A DNA stretch of 64,000 nucleotides from Nemophila menziesii. Taxonomy: Eukaryota > Streptophyta > Magnoliopsida > Boraginales > Hydrophyllaceae. The translations under genes were made by a program, and so were the position numbers. How positions within the stretch are numbered: the first letter of the stretch is position 1; the number at the start of each line of letters is the position of its first letter. The stretch is taken from positions 3,038,001-3,102,000 of the forward strand of contig JARWIR010000061.1 in assembly GCA_029959085.1 (NCBI GenBank), read 5' to 3'. The notes below the pieces were generated by a model. That model saw only the letters and a program-made list of their open reading frames with translations. It made no database searches and was not told the origin of the DNA. Of this stretch, positions 12,060 through 25,341 are shown piece by piece.

Positions 12060-12540
12060 AAGCACCTCTAAATATTGTAGATTATCTTTCTTCTATTACT
12101 CCCAATGTTGTATTTGAAATTGACTTTATTCCACAGTTTAAGCCTAACATCATCTTTGATCTTCTTATAATCTTATCTTGAAATATATTGTAATTCTGAA
12201 AAGTTCTCTTATTAATTGAATCCCATACATTATATAAGTGACTCATAACCACCAAAATATCGCAAAAGAATTTGCATTTAAATTTATTTATGATCCACTA
12301 AAGCATATCATCCAATGTGTTGTTCACAAGCATACAATCATTAAGATCACAACACTCCTTCAATTGATTTTGTAAAATAAATTTGAAAAAATAAATTATT
12401 TGTGGTTTCAATATCCGCTTCACAGTGATAACACATATCATTCAGCTTGACTCCCCACATTAATAACCTATATGTTGTGTTCAGCCTATTTTTCTACACT
12501 AACCAACAAAAAAATTAGTGTTTAGGACGCGACGATCAGT
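12060..12540 (-). mobile_element. Old LINE relic (zf-RVT end of ORF2)
   Basis: On the minus strand the conceptual peptide reads RLNTTYRLLMWGVKLND followed by MCYHCEADIET and NNLFFQ. This is the zf-RVT zinc-binding domain that closes plant LINE ORF2 (RLxTxDRLxxWG, CxxC, HLFF-type pattern). Stops and the loss of the final H/C ligands show age. It is a different LINE subfamily from the one at 21515-27764. Boundaries are approximate. Confidence 0.7.
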
Positions 12541-13364
12541 TCTCTCTTGATATTCTAATCATAAAGTCTTCTTCACATAGTAATCATTGTTTGACACTTA
12601 AATTGTAAGCAGGTATGGCGAGGCAAATCATAATTGTATGTTACATATATATGGATATCGAAGATGTCCTAACATTTGTAAAAGTAAACATGAGGACATA
12701 TATAAGGGACCTATAGGAATATCTTTTAATATATATTCTACTATTAAAACTATTATGCATCATGTACTTTAACCCTTGAGTATATATGGATATAATGACG
12801 AGTTCAATTACATATACATTGAAATACCATGAATTCATATCAATCGCGACCCTATATCTTGTATATGCAATTAATTATTTATGACATGCATATGCAAGAT
12901 AACATCAATAAGATATCAACATCTAGTTATAGTTATATTAATTATCGTAAGCCTGCATAGGTGGGGTATTATATTCACATTAAATAAAAATCATATAGAT
13001 AAGTCGAAAAGATTGACTAGATAATCCTAAATAACACAAATGTAGTTTACTAGGTTGTAGACATGAAAGGATATTTTAGCCATGTTATCCTAGAAATATT
13101 CCATTAATGGCACTCGTTTACTAACTTCTGAATACGTTGAACATGTTTGTGATCATATAAGACAGAATTCCAAGTGTAAACCAGTGTTATGTCCTAAATT
13201 AAGAATGGAAGATTTATAGTAAGTAAACATTTTTTATGGTTTATAGAATTTATGAATATTCTAGTAAAATTAACACTTTCCTAAGTTTATGGTAATACCT
13301 AATTTTTATCTCATATTCTTTATAAACTGCCTTACATTTTAATATACTGCAATAATACGAAAAT
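12541..13364. other. Intergenic, no gene seen
   Basis: AT-rich sequence up to the start of segmental copy B. The 65-codon minus-strand frame at 12641-12838 has no recognisable similarity. Confidence 0.4.
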
Positions 13365-16300
13365 AACATCATAAATAAACCTAAAGTGTTATTGATAATA
13401 GGGAAAACACAATATTACTTGAAAATATCATGTGTTCATGAAACTATTTATTGTACATATTCGAATATTGAACTCAAACAAAATAACTTTATGTCTATTT
13501 TACAATTATAAAATCAAATGAAAATTATATTAGACATTTTTTCAATTTTTCGCTTGTCATGACTATTATAACGATTTTAACTAAATTGTTGTATACTATA
13601 CAAGCACTCTGTCTCAATATTACGGAAATATTATTTGTATCTTAGAAATACATTATTGATAGACTAATATATTTGTTGCAAATTTCTAGTATTAATTTAC
13701 GTAACACTCAACCTTAAATTTAGAATTCCATAATATTCAATATTATTATAGATAAATGATAAACATTGATATAAAGTTATTGTATATGCTAAATATCATG
13801 ACATATATTATCGATCAATTAGCATTAGAGAAGGACTATCAAAAGGTTTATGAGCATTAAAAGTTGAGATACTAATTTTATATGAGGTATATTATTCTAT
13901 ATTCATTATTAAACAAAATATACTCAACCTAAACATAATAATCAATTAGTTTATTTTTAACATAAATTAGACTAACATAATCAAACATATTATATATTAT
14001 CTAATTAATAGTTACTCTCTGTAAACAAGAAAAAATCAATTCCAATAAAAATAAATATGTGGTAAAAATTTATCATTCTCTTTGTATTGGTTTAGTGTTT
14101 AATGAATAACCCACGAGAAGATACAATAAATTATATATTTTTATATATTGAATTTGTTGTGGTGTCAATGTCAAAGCATCTAGTTGTAACATGTTTTTTT
14201 TCTTGGATATCTCCTTTGTTGCACACTTTTAAAGATAATTATTTTTAGTATTTATTATTCACTTTTTACTTATCACTAGTGGTAGTTTTCCTAAATAAGT
14301 CACACCTTAACTCATCCTGCATAATCTATACCTATTTGCCTAAAAAGTGATATTTTGGTCGACATTGATACAACCCTTTCAGTGAACAGACTAATATGAA
14401 TCATCATGCATATTTTTTCTAGCAAATGCATAAAATTTAGACCTACATGTGAATACTCAAAGTAAACTAAATATGTAAGCTAAAATATTCTACTTGGAGT
14501 TTATCCTATTTTAATCGATTATCCTAATCATAAATATAAAAATGTGCAAAGATTTATATCACTATAGATATTATGTATTCTTTAGATCATTAAATATTGA
14601 CTATATGTATGTAGAGATTTTAAACTTTCATATTTAGTCACTATTTTAGAAATATATTTAGTTATTTACTAATATAAGAAGTATTTTCCTCTCTAATTAT
14701 GTGTGAGAAAATAATATATAATAATATTCTAAAATCTATAGGACTATATAAATTTATTTATATGTTAACATAGTTCCATAAACTATTGAATAATATTTCA
14801 TCAAGGTTTAGGTTATCCAATATTTATTTTAGAATAGAATGAAATAGTAAAATTGACGAGATCCAATCAAATAATAATAGAACATATTGTACATGCATAT
14901 AAAGAAACCCTATTAAATTGCATAAATTAGCTAAAAAAATATTTTAAATCCTTTATAATTGTCTACAAGAAAAATTATTTATCTTTGCTTTTGAATAATC
15001 ATAACTATATATATTTTAAAGTAACCATATAACTTTTGTATGATATTTTAATATTTTTAATCACTATATTTGTTTATAATTTTATTATATTTTTTTATAC
15101 GACCTATATTATAAAACATATATTATAAAAATAATACAACAAACTTAAAACTCGAACTACATAATGTATTGTTTTTATTATTATAGTAAGCATATTTTTT
15201 GTTGCTCCAAGGACTCATCATTTTATTTTATTGTACTTTGGTTCATATATAAATAATTTTATTCATAAACCCTAATGTTTTTGCATATTTTCACCAGCTA
15301 TATTTCTCTTCTTCACTTTTTCTCTTCAACTAAATTGCCGCTTTCAACTTCAAATATAATTTTTCCCTATTTATTTAAAAGAATTTAATTATATTGGTAT
15401 ATATATATATACATATATTGGATAACCATTTGTTTAATTTAAATAAGAATGTTTATTTTTTAATATATATTGTATAAACTTTTCTAAATAAATTTATATT
15501 TTTATATTTTAATCATTTTGTAATAATTGTATATATAATACATATTTATAATTTTTTCTAAATATTTTTATTATAATAAACTCATTGATCTTTTATTGTA
15601 TACTCCAAATAAGTGCAATATATTTAGTTTCAATTTTTATTCTTCTGTATGAGTCTTGCTCATCTCTATTATGTGCATTTTATTTATATATATATATACA
15701 TACATCTTGCAGAGATAGTTGTAATACTTCCTTTAGATGAACAAGAAGAAACTTCTTGCTAGTTGCTCATGGCATTTCAAATAGATAAATTTCAATAACA
15801 CTTTATAATTTATTTATTTATTTATGACATGAAACTAGGGGTGAGGTGTATATATTAGAAACATGTCATATGATTGTGTTTATATTTTTTTCTCCATTTC
15901 ATGTAAATGTATATTTAACAATTTTCCATTTATACCAAATTTTATAAGGTACATATATTAATAATCATATTGTCCATGGGATAATATTTATGTATCATAT
16001 GGATTCTTGTATTTTAAACTTGACCAGGTCTACAATGCCAAATAAAGGTTTAAAATACAGTGAATAGAAACATTACATAGTCTTCAAATAAAAAATACCA
16101 TATACATTATATAAATGAAAAATACTACATTTATTATAGATGAAAATAGAATAAAAACTATTTTTGTTTTACAACAAAATGGATATTATGTTTGAAACAA
16201 ACTTTTAAATATAATAAAACATTTCAAGAATCATTGTTTGATCTGAAACATCCTAATAAAAATAGATTATTTAAATATCGATCTCAATGGAACCTTTGTT

Positions 16301-16670
16301 TTATATTTTGATGTAGCACCTCAACCAATTTGTAGGCGTGGTGGTAGAAATGTTAGATGTGGACGAGGTAGCTAACTTTAGGGTTTTGTGGTTTTTTAGA
16401 TTAACGTAACGACGATGGTATCCAACAAGTGGTCGGTAAGGGTCCTACAACCTCACGCGGATGTAGGACATATAAGAGTGGGAAAAAAACAAATTATTGG
16501 CTAAGTAGAAGTTAGGGGAAACTCCAAACAAGGTGTAAACAAGAAGAGAAAGGTACCACATATAGCATATGAGCAAAGCATGAATGTAAAGGGACCAATG
16601 TAATGAATCTTTTAGAGATATATTTGAACTTAATCTAATACTAATTTGATTATCTTTTTTGTTTTGGTTT
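13365..16670. other. AT-rich non-coding flank of copy B
   Basis: Counterpart of 1-3290 and likewise without a gene. It has a private stretch near 14513-14590 absent from copy A, and a much shorter TA run near 15684-15700. Confidence 0.6.
15267..15275 (+). promoter_or_regulatory. Telo-box (AAACCCTAA), copy B
   Basis: Counterpart of the element at 1825-1833, preserved together with a CT-rich block downstream. No coding sequence follows. Confidence 0.4.
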
Positions 16671-16679
16671 GAAACCCAT

Positions 16680-18419
16680 CCTACCATATTGAATGAATAT
16701 GTTTTGATATATTTTCTGATCCAAACCTGTTGTTGACAAAAGCAGGCTAATTATTGGATACAAGGGTATAAAGTGCCTTTTTAATTCTATTTGAGATGAC
16801 CGTAGAGATAGTTTTGTATGAAACATTAACACATGAGATAGGCCTGAATTGTCTCACAATTGGTGGAGCTTGAACATTCATAATCAACATAATATTGGTA
16901 GCATTTATTTATTTCAGGAGTATATTACTTTCCAATGTATCCTTGATTTCTTTACAAAATTCTTCACCTAGTATATCCCAACATTGCTTATGAAATCAAG
17001 ATGTTATTCCATCAGGTCAAGGAAAGTTTCTTTTATCTATGGAAAATAGCGCATTCTTTATCTCTTTGGTACTATCAAGTTGGTTCAGTGCATTAATATG
17101 TTCCTCACTCAGTGTATTATTCAGTAGCTTGCTTAAGGTGCTTATTGAACATACCTCTTGATTTATATCTTCAGTTCCTATAAGATCAATATAAAATTTG
17201 AGAAATTTATCCTTGATTTGATCTGTTGTTTATAGAATGTTCCCCTCGTCATCCACAGAGTATTAACCTTATTACTCACTTGTCTAGCTGTGATCACCTT
17301 ATAGTAATATGCAGAAGAATAGTCACTTTCCCTAACCCATGTTGATCTTACTTTTGTTTCACAACTTCCTGTTTCTTCGAACTCTTTCAATACTAGCTTC
17401 TCCTCAGCAATAATAAGCTCATTAGGTGTACAAGATATGATTCTAGTGTGCAACCTCTCAAGATTACTCCTTAGATCAGTTACATATTGAGAACCCCTTT
17501 CAGAATATTTATTATTGAATAATTCCAGAGCCTTCTTAACTACTCTTTTCCTATCACATAGTCTTTACATACTGGATCCCACAGTCTCAGTCTGCCAAGA
17601 TTTTCTTAACATATCTTAAAAATTCCTCATATTTTGTCCATATATTAAACGATTTGAAGGAACAAGGTCTCCTTCTTTCTTGATCTCCAATTGTAACCTG
17701 TATAGCACAATGATCAGAAGTTAAAGGTGCAACACACAAATCATTTGAATGTAGTTGATCAAACCAATTCACATAAATCGATAACTTGTCTATTATACTA
17801 TCCCTAAGAAGAGGTAAACCTCTTTTCTTTCATGTGTAGAAATTACAATACATTTGATGCTTAAATAACTCAGCATGTTCCATACAATCTTTAAACTGAT
17901 TTGCATACTCATTTAGCTCATCACAATTCAGCCTATCCTCTATTTCCAAAATTTCATTATAGTCTCCAACACACGTTAATATCTCATCCTTATATATATT
18001 TATCCATCTAAGTATATCCCCCAAATCACTATTCTCATTTTCTCATCATTACTAGCATATAAAGATATTAGTTTAATTTTAGTTTTTCTTGTAAGATCCA
18101 TTACTTCCATCAAAATTTCTTGAGAAGTATCTTCTATAACTTGGACTTGAACCTCATTTTATCCATATAATATCCATACTCTACCATTTGGGTCCCTATG
18201 ATAGTTAAGATCAATATCATAGCCCTTTTAGAACTTAGTCACAATCCTTTTCATATTATGGATTTGAACCACTGTTTCAATAAAACACATGACTTGTACA
18301 TTATATTTGAACATAAAGTTGGAGACATCTAGTTGTATTAGGGTCATTTTCATCCCCCTAACATTCCACGACTCGATGATCATAGATATGGGATTTATTT
18401 TGTTCCACTCCTTAAGCAC
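16680..18419 (-). pseudogene. LINE ORF2 relic B (endonuclease and partial RT)
   Basis: Segmental counterpart of the ORF2 relic at 3300-5057. It keeps the SWNVRG start near 18375, the CVGDYNEI motif near 17980 and the RT N-terminal segment near 16750-16870, and it also ends before the RT palm. It shares the 3' loss with copy A, so that deletion predates the duplication. Its stops and frameshifts differ in part from those of copy A, showing independent decay afterwards. Inside 17587-17772 the STSDHC-like segment of the endonuclease (LTSDHCAIQ) is still readable. Confidence 0.8.
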
Positions 18420-18424
18420 TCTTC

Positions 18425-19430
18425 ATAATTTTCAAACATCTTCTTCAAGTGCTATAAAAAAGGTTGTTCAAGACTTCAAATGAATTTCTTTCTAAGATAG
18501 GTGATATATATATATCTACACGTAGCCTCATCCCTCATCTTGACTCCTATTCACAAACTTCTATGACTACTCATTACCTTTAGGTATGTTTCATTTGTTT
18601 TTTACTTCTTTTAACTTTTCTTCTTCTTATATATGTTACTCTGTGTCTGTGTATCTTTCTTTTCCTTAGGAACCCAAACATTGACCTCCTTCTTACATAC
18701 ACTATGATCAAAGCTTTGACATCTAGGGAATTTGGTAGGCCTCCAATCATATTGAATTTCCACTTTATGAAGGTCCTCTTTTCCTATATCAATATCAACT
18801 TTGCTCTTTAACTTAGCATGAAGATCAACATCTAAATACACCCTGGCATAAACCAATCTACTTCTTGATTCAGTAATAGAATATATTTTGTTTGGCCTAC
18901 CCACTCCACTAGCTATGTACTCTAACCCATCTTCTGTCTAGACATTCATGGGCATATTTTTTTAGTTTCACAAATAAAGGAACATTATATAAATCAAATT
19001 TACCAAATTGCATATCCTCACTCCACTCGTGCAAGAATAACAGTTTTCCTCCAATGTTCCATATTTGTTCTAGTTATTTATTACGGTAGTTCTGATTCTC
19101 AAAATTAAACACACACATCTTACCCATACCTTTGCTCCTTCATCAAGAATATTTTCTTTATTAGACCATACCTTTTCACCTTCATCAAAAACGTTATATG
19201 GTGGTTTTATTATTGTTCTACCTAGATTGTTCACAATATAATGATAATCGAGTTTCAAATTCGATTTTATATGTCCTTCAAAGAGATTTACCCATTGAGT
19301 TTTGTCCTTAGCACCTTGACTAACTTCAGCTTCAATTTGCTCTGTAGTTTTTTAAGGCTCACTAATAATCAGAAGGATTAGAGTACGAGTGATAATAATT
19401 GGAGTTGTAGGCATCTTTTTTTTCTCTTTG
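18425..19430 (-). pseudogene. LINE ORF1 relic B (DUF4283 type)
   Basis: Counterpart of 5060-6135. 18611-18904 keeps SRSRLVYARVYLDVDL, the end of the DUF4283 domain and closer to the family pattern than copy A (ARVY against AWVY). A lysine-rich tail follows. 19070-19258 holds the N-terminal part with the internal NKENILDEG repeat. Stops separate the segments. Confidence 0.7.
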
Positions 19431-20454
19431 TTGAACATTTTTTATTCTGATTTGTTTTGGTGCATGTCGCACATGTTGGAATTTATTAGTAATTAAGTGT
19501 GTTTAAGTCCATTTAAAACAAGGTACTAATATAATTCCTTTTCTTGTTCTTATGAGAACAAGTGGAAAAGACACTTTTTGTGAAGAAAATGTCCCACATA
19601 GGTGCAAGGATAGAAAATGTATTAGAAAGAAGAGCTATCGATTGTTTAATTATTATAGGGGGTTCTATTATAAATATCCTCTATTATGGCAATAGAAAGA
19701 TTCTCAGTCTTAATATTTATGTATTTAAGTATGTATTTTTAACTCTACACTCCTAATTTTGTGTTACCTACCATCTTATCATGTCATTCATTGACATCTT
19801 ATCATGTCATTAAATCTAGTTACATTCATAGAAAATGGTATATCATAACAAGATGGAAGCAATGATTGTGCCTCTAACCTAGTTGCATTAATGGAAAATA
19901 ATGATGAGGTATAATCTAATATAAGTCTTTCTTTATAGTTCAACAAGTATTTGATAATGATATTCAAGATGCGCTTGATTCTCTTTACAAAATATTTTTT
20001 GTGTTTCATTGAAACCAAAAAGGTTTATCAGAATGTTTGGAAGTGTAGTAAGAAAGGAACAATGAGATTTTAAAAGTTTTGGATATCTCACAAAAATAGA
20101 ACGACGACTTTGCTTTAAAAAATAGGTTTTTATGAAGAAGATAAAAAGTATTCTAAACGAATTTGCACTTAAACCACTGATTTAGAAACAAAAATATTGT
20201 GTTCGCGCCAAAATCTCTAATTTTGAAACATTTTAACCACGTATCAATGGGTTCTTATATAAATTTGCACTGAACACCTAAGTACATGGACAATCGGCTT
20301 AACACTTAAAAGAAGAAAATCAACATTCTCTAGTTTATCTAAAACTCACAACATTTGTCAAATAATTCAAGAATGGTTGAATGAAGGTAAGGCAAAAACT
20401 TAAACCCAAACCAAAGAAAGATGGAGAAAAAACCTGTTGAGAAGATACATTAGT
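19431..20454. other. Non-coding remainder of copy B, first part
   Basis: Counterpart of about 6136-7110. I recognise no gene. A GTCCCACATAGG-like stretch occurs here and in copy A and is discussed among the rejected items. Confidence 0.5.
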
Positions 20455-20720
20455 TTTCTAAATTTCAATATCAGATGCATATTATAAACATACCCAGCCT
20501 ACCGCTCCATGTTTGTTGGTTATCCCTTTTATTTTCAAATATCAACCAAAAGTGATTAGGTAATATCTCATCAATAGTGATAATTCCTTGAATGTTCCAA
20601 TTTTCTCTAACTACCTGATAAAAAATATTCATAAAAATATTTATGTTAGTGATAAATTGGTCAAGGAACACCAAAATATCGATCTCATTTGCTTGAGAAA
20701 CACCTTTAGTATCAATAGAG
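20455..20720 (-). pseudogene. DUF4283-like relic, copy B
   Basis: The better-preserved counterpart of 7110-7390. The frame at 20471-20674 reads VVRENWNIQG, TIDEILPNHFWLIFENK and WSGRLGMF without a stop, a good match to the DUF4283 pattern. No CCHC knuckle or adjoining endonuclease is visible, so its parent element or gene is unknown. Confidence 0.5.
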
Positions 20721-21514
20721 AGCTTCTCTAACTAGACAAGATTGAAACTATGAATGTTTGTTAGAGGTAAGTAATAGATGTTTATAGAAGTAATAGAGAT
20801 AATGTTAATATTTCTTATGACTTTGACTATATTATCAATTAAAAATATAACTTTAGTATATATTTATAAATAAGATGAAAGAAGTTGTTCAAGTTCATCT
20901 CTAATCCAATCTAAGCGGGGGCCGTATGACATTCATGATTCGTTAAAAAATTCTAGAACAATGTACTTTAATACCGCATAGTTAACATGATCTTTAGACA
21001 GATATCATAGTTAATACTCTCAATTTTACTATCTAGGTAGATATGACTGCAATTATAGGTTAGAATAGCAAGACAACTATAAGAAAACTAACCGTGTGTT
21101 GAACCTCATGTACACTGTTAGGCTTCCGATAATAAAGATCATTATAATATTTTTTTTGTTGTATACAATCTCCATATTAAAGATACACTTCCAACGTGAA
21201 TTTTAAATTTCCAAATGGTTTACTTGATAAATATCCATGAGAGAAACCTAGAGTTATAGCCTAAGCATTAATTGATCCTACTTTTAATTAGAAGTTTCAT
21301 CAATAAAATTGTTTATTTCCACAAACATTGCCTCATTAATTGATTTCCTGATATTTGTGAACATTTACATCATATCTGAAACCTTTTGAATTGTAATTAC
21401 CGTTAATATTCTTGTAGTTATCAATTCTACCATAATTAAAATTAAACCTAGTCGTTCAGTTCAACCATCTTATGATACTTATTTTTTATTTAGTTACCAC
21501 ATGCGTTTCTATTA
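20721..21514. other. Non-coding end of copy B
   Basis: Counterpart of 7391-8169; no gene seen. It ends where the LINE tail begins. Confidence 0.5.
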
Positions 21515-21738
21515 TTTTTTTTATCATCAAATCAAACTTTTTCATTAAAAATCAACTTCAAGGTCATTACATGTGGTACTTACAAGCATTAAGCCCAGCA
21601 TAAGTTTTATACCTTGCAAGCCCACTAAAAACATTACAACCATTAAATCAAAATCGGCCCATTTCTAATGGACCTCTACTTTACTATTACAATCAATATA
21701 ATAAAACCACTAAGATAAAAAGTACATTACACAAAAAG

Positions 21739-24700
21739 TTAAAACACTAACTTCTCAGCTATTCTAATATTATTGATATTTTTTAAGCGCCTTTTCTTTA
21801 ATCTTCATTTTTGTCATTTCACAAATGCGCCCAACAATTTGATCTTCATTCAAAAAGGCCCCTCCATGCTCAATTTCGTTTCTTTGCCACCATATAATAT
21901 AAATATATGATGTAATTACCAACTAACAATCATTCTCAACCATTTGCTCATTAAATCAAGTAACTTCTCATTCAGCTAACCAAAATCACTCGGCACCCAT
22001 TTAATATTACAAATCTTTAACATTCTAATCAATATTCTTTTAGAGAAAGAGCATAAAAAGAAAATATGCAAATTATGTTCACTTACAGCTTTACATAGGC
22101 TGCAAAAAGAGTTAATTTGACATCCCCATTCTAACATTCTCTATTTCGTGCTTAACCTGTTTTGTATAGCTAACCACGAGATAAAAGAGCACCTGGGAAT
22201 ATTCGCTTTAGCCCAAATGAAGTTACTCCAGTCAACTTTAGATGAATCTGTTTGACTAGTGACTTTGATCAAAGTTTTCTTAAACGAAAAACCATTTTTG
22301 TCACTTTCACTCCATAACTTCTTATCCTCTCTGTCCACAAGTTTATAATCCACCAAGTTTGGTAATATTTTACCAACACATGGAGGCAATCTCCACCTAT
22401 CTTTTCCATAAAAGGTGTCAATTGTTTTATTACTATTCAGGTTGTTTTTTTCCAACTCTATCCCTAATATTTGCTGAATATTCTGCCTATTTAACCATCT
22501 ATCCCATATTAGGTAAGTGTTTTTTCAATTATATACTTTATGTGTAATAAATTCATACACAATTTTCTTAATTTTCATTAGTTTCTTCCAAATCCACGTA
22601 TAGCTTTGTTTCTCCTCCATACTCCAAATACACTTACCTTTTAATATATTGTATTTCACCCACATACCCCACAAGTTATTTTCTTGAGAGTTCATTCTCC
22701 AGAATGTGAATAAAAGACAAACCAAATTTAGATTCTCTACACTTGGAATGCCCAAACATCCTCTTTCTTTTCTCATACATACTTTTTCCCACAAAATTTT
22801 AGCCCCTTGAGCTCCCTCCATATTACCTTTCTATAAGAAACTACTCATAGGTTGATTGAGCTTATAAATAACCTGCTTAGGTAATTGAAATACTCTACAC
22901 CAGTTGAGAATTTTACTGATGATTATACCTCTAATTAACTCCACTCTACCTGAATATGATAACATTTTAGAGGCCCTTTGGCTAATGGTACTATATATTT
23001 TGTCAACTAACTTATTCCCTTCCTCTACACTCAGTTTCTTTGAGTGAAGTGGGACCCCCAAATATCTAACTGGCAATCTACTAATTTTAATATTTAGAAT
23101 CTGAGAAATCTCCTCTTCAATTACTGAATTACACCCACTAATATAGACTTCACTATTATGATAATTAATTTGTAACCCTGATAGTCTAGAGAATAAATTA
23201 AGTCATTCCTTCACTATTTTTGCTGATTCTGTTTTTGCTTTGAAGAAAACTAGTAAATCATTCGCAAAACTCATATGGTTAAGCTTCATAACTTCACATT
23301 TTTTATAATAGCTTAAATCACATTTGTTAGCTAGATGTGTAAATAATCCCGTGAAGACTTCCATGCACATAGAAAATAAATATGGTGAGAGAGGGTCACC
23401 CTGTCTCAACCCTCTCTTACCTTCAAAGAAACCACACGCTTCTTCATTCACACACACTGAATATGTTGGTGAGCACACACACATCTTGATCCATTTGATG
23501 AATTTAGTTGGAAAATCAAGAGCTATTAATATATTAAGTAAAAAACTCCAATTTACACTATCATAGGCCTTTTGAAGGTCTAGATTGATAGTGCAGTGTG
23601 AGATGTTACTCCTTTTTTCATAACCCAACATAATATCTTGCGCAACTAAGATGTTATCTCTAATATACCTTCCTTCAACATACGCGGCTTGATTTAAATA
23701 TATTATAGAACTCATGACCTTCTTTAATCTTCTACTCATAATTCTAGACAAAGTCTTATAGGTTGTATTAGTACACGATATGGGCCTGAACTTTTTAACA
23801 TTAGATGGCTTTTTCTCCTTAGGAATTAACACAATATTCGCCTCATTAACTTGTTTGAGGAGCATACAATTATCAAAACTTTGTTTTATCGCTTTTGTAA
23901 AGTCTTCTCCCACTATATCCCAATCTTCTTTATAGAAAGCTGAGCTCAAACCATCTGGCCAGGACTTTTATTTGGATTAATCGAGAATAGAGCTTCTTTC
24001 TCTTCCTTATATGTAATGGGTGCTACTAGTTCTTCCTTCTGATTTGCATTCAGTTGTTTATCTACAAGTAACCTTAGAATTTTACTTGAGCATACTTCCT
24101 CCTTATCATCTTTAGTACCCAATAATTGTTTATAGAAGTTTACAAATTCTTCCTTAGTAAAATTTGGATCTTCAATAATTTCTCCAGCATTTGTAATCAA
24201 TAGAGAAACATTGTTTCTCGCAATTCTTCCTTTAATGATTATATGATAATAAGCTGAATTGCAATCCATTTCATTGTTGAACATTACTCTAGCTTTTTAT
24301 CTCAGAACCTTGTGTTGTATCATCATAGTCTCTTCCAATTCTGCACTCAAGATTCTTTCTTCTTTATATTACTTGTATCAAAGCTTCCACTCATAATCTT
24401 CATTTGAACTATATTCAGCTGAGCCTTGATCAATTCTATATTTGAAGATTTCCTTCTAAAGTAAGTATTATTGAATTTCTTCAGAGCAGCTTTAGTGTTC
24501 TTTTGTTTCATACACAATGAGAACATATAAGTTCCTTCTACTTTTATACTCCATGCTTGTTTAACCGTTTCAGCAAATTTCTCATGTTTAACCCAAGCAT
24601 CAAAAAATTTAAACTGACTTGCTATTATTCTTTTCTTGCTAACCAAATTCAACTTTAAGGGACAATGATCAGATGTGGAGGGTGAATGGATCATTACACT

Positions 24701-25341
24701 AGAAGTCAGTGTGTCTAACCACTTAGTATTAATAAATACCCTGTCAATCTTACTAGCTCTGATATTATAGACATCACTCTTGTTTGTCCATGTATAAAAC
24801 TGCCCACCATAACCATACTCAAGTAAATTAACATCTTCAATAAACTCATTGAACTCCTTAGCTCCTTTATCCAATATAGTACAGTTAAGTCTATCATGTG
24901 TCTTAATTATTTCATTAAAGTCACCCATTATACATAATCTATCATTTTCAAATCTCTTACTCCATCCTATCATATCATTCCATAGCTTTTTTCTTTCATC
25001 ACTATCACTACTCGCATAAACCATAGCAATATATATTTCCTCTTGATTTTCTATAACCTTTAACCGAAAAAGAATAGCATGAGAAGATTGTGTTATTAAC
25101 TCAACATCTACATACTTGTTATCTCAAAGTAACCAGATGCTACCACTAGGATCATTGTTATAGTTGTTTAGAATTTCCATATAAGCAAAATGTTTATTTA
25201 TTATCTCAGAATATTGTGAGCTTTGACTTTAGTTTCAAGCAAACCAACTACTCTAATTTTATTATCAACTAGGAAATCTTTGACATCAAGCTGCCTTATT
25301 ACATTGTTGAACCCTCTGACATTCCAATCAACACAGTTCAT
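21739..25341 (-). pseudogene. LINE ORF2 (endonuclease, RT, zf-RVT), broken
   Basis: ORF2 encodes the endonuclease and reverse transcriptase that carry out target-primed reverse transcription. The start at 25341 gives MNCVDWNVRGFN and LLETKV, the apurinic-like endonuclease opening. CIMGDFNEI lies near 24920 and STSDHCPLKL near 24670. The RT follows with KKFRPISCTNTTYKTLS, LDLQKAYDSVNW, GLRQGDPLSPYLF and a changed catalytic box, FANDLL where FADDL is expected. PVRYLGVPL and a zf-RVT domain (CSLC...EHNLHIFFLC near 22070) complete it. Lesions include a lost C in the SPGPDG motif at about 23946, stops near 25110, 22834, 22540 and 22143, and further frameshifts near 24300-24345 and in an A run near 21775. 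It ends in AEKLVF and TAA at 21739-21741. Confidence 0.9.

Larger units (their letters stand above)
13365..21514. repeat. Segmental duplication, copy B
   Basis: Direct copy of 1-8169. Its right end, at TTTCTATTAT, is cut exactly by the poly(T) of the minus-strand LINE at 21515. The left end is approximate because copy A runs off the window. Confidence 0.9.
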
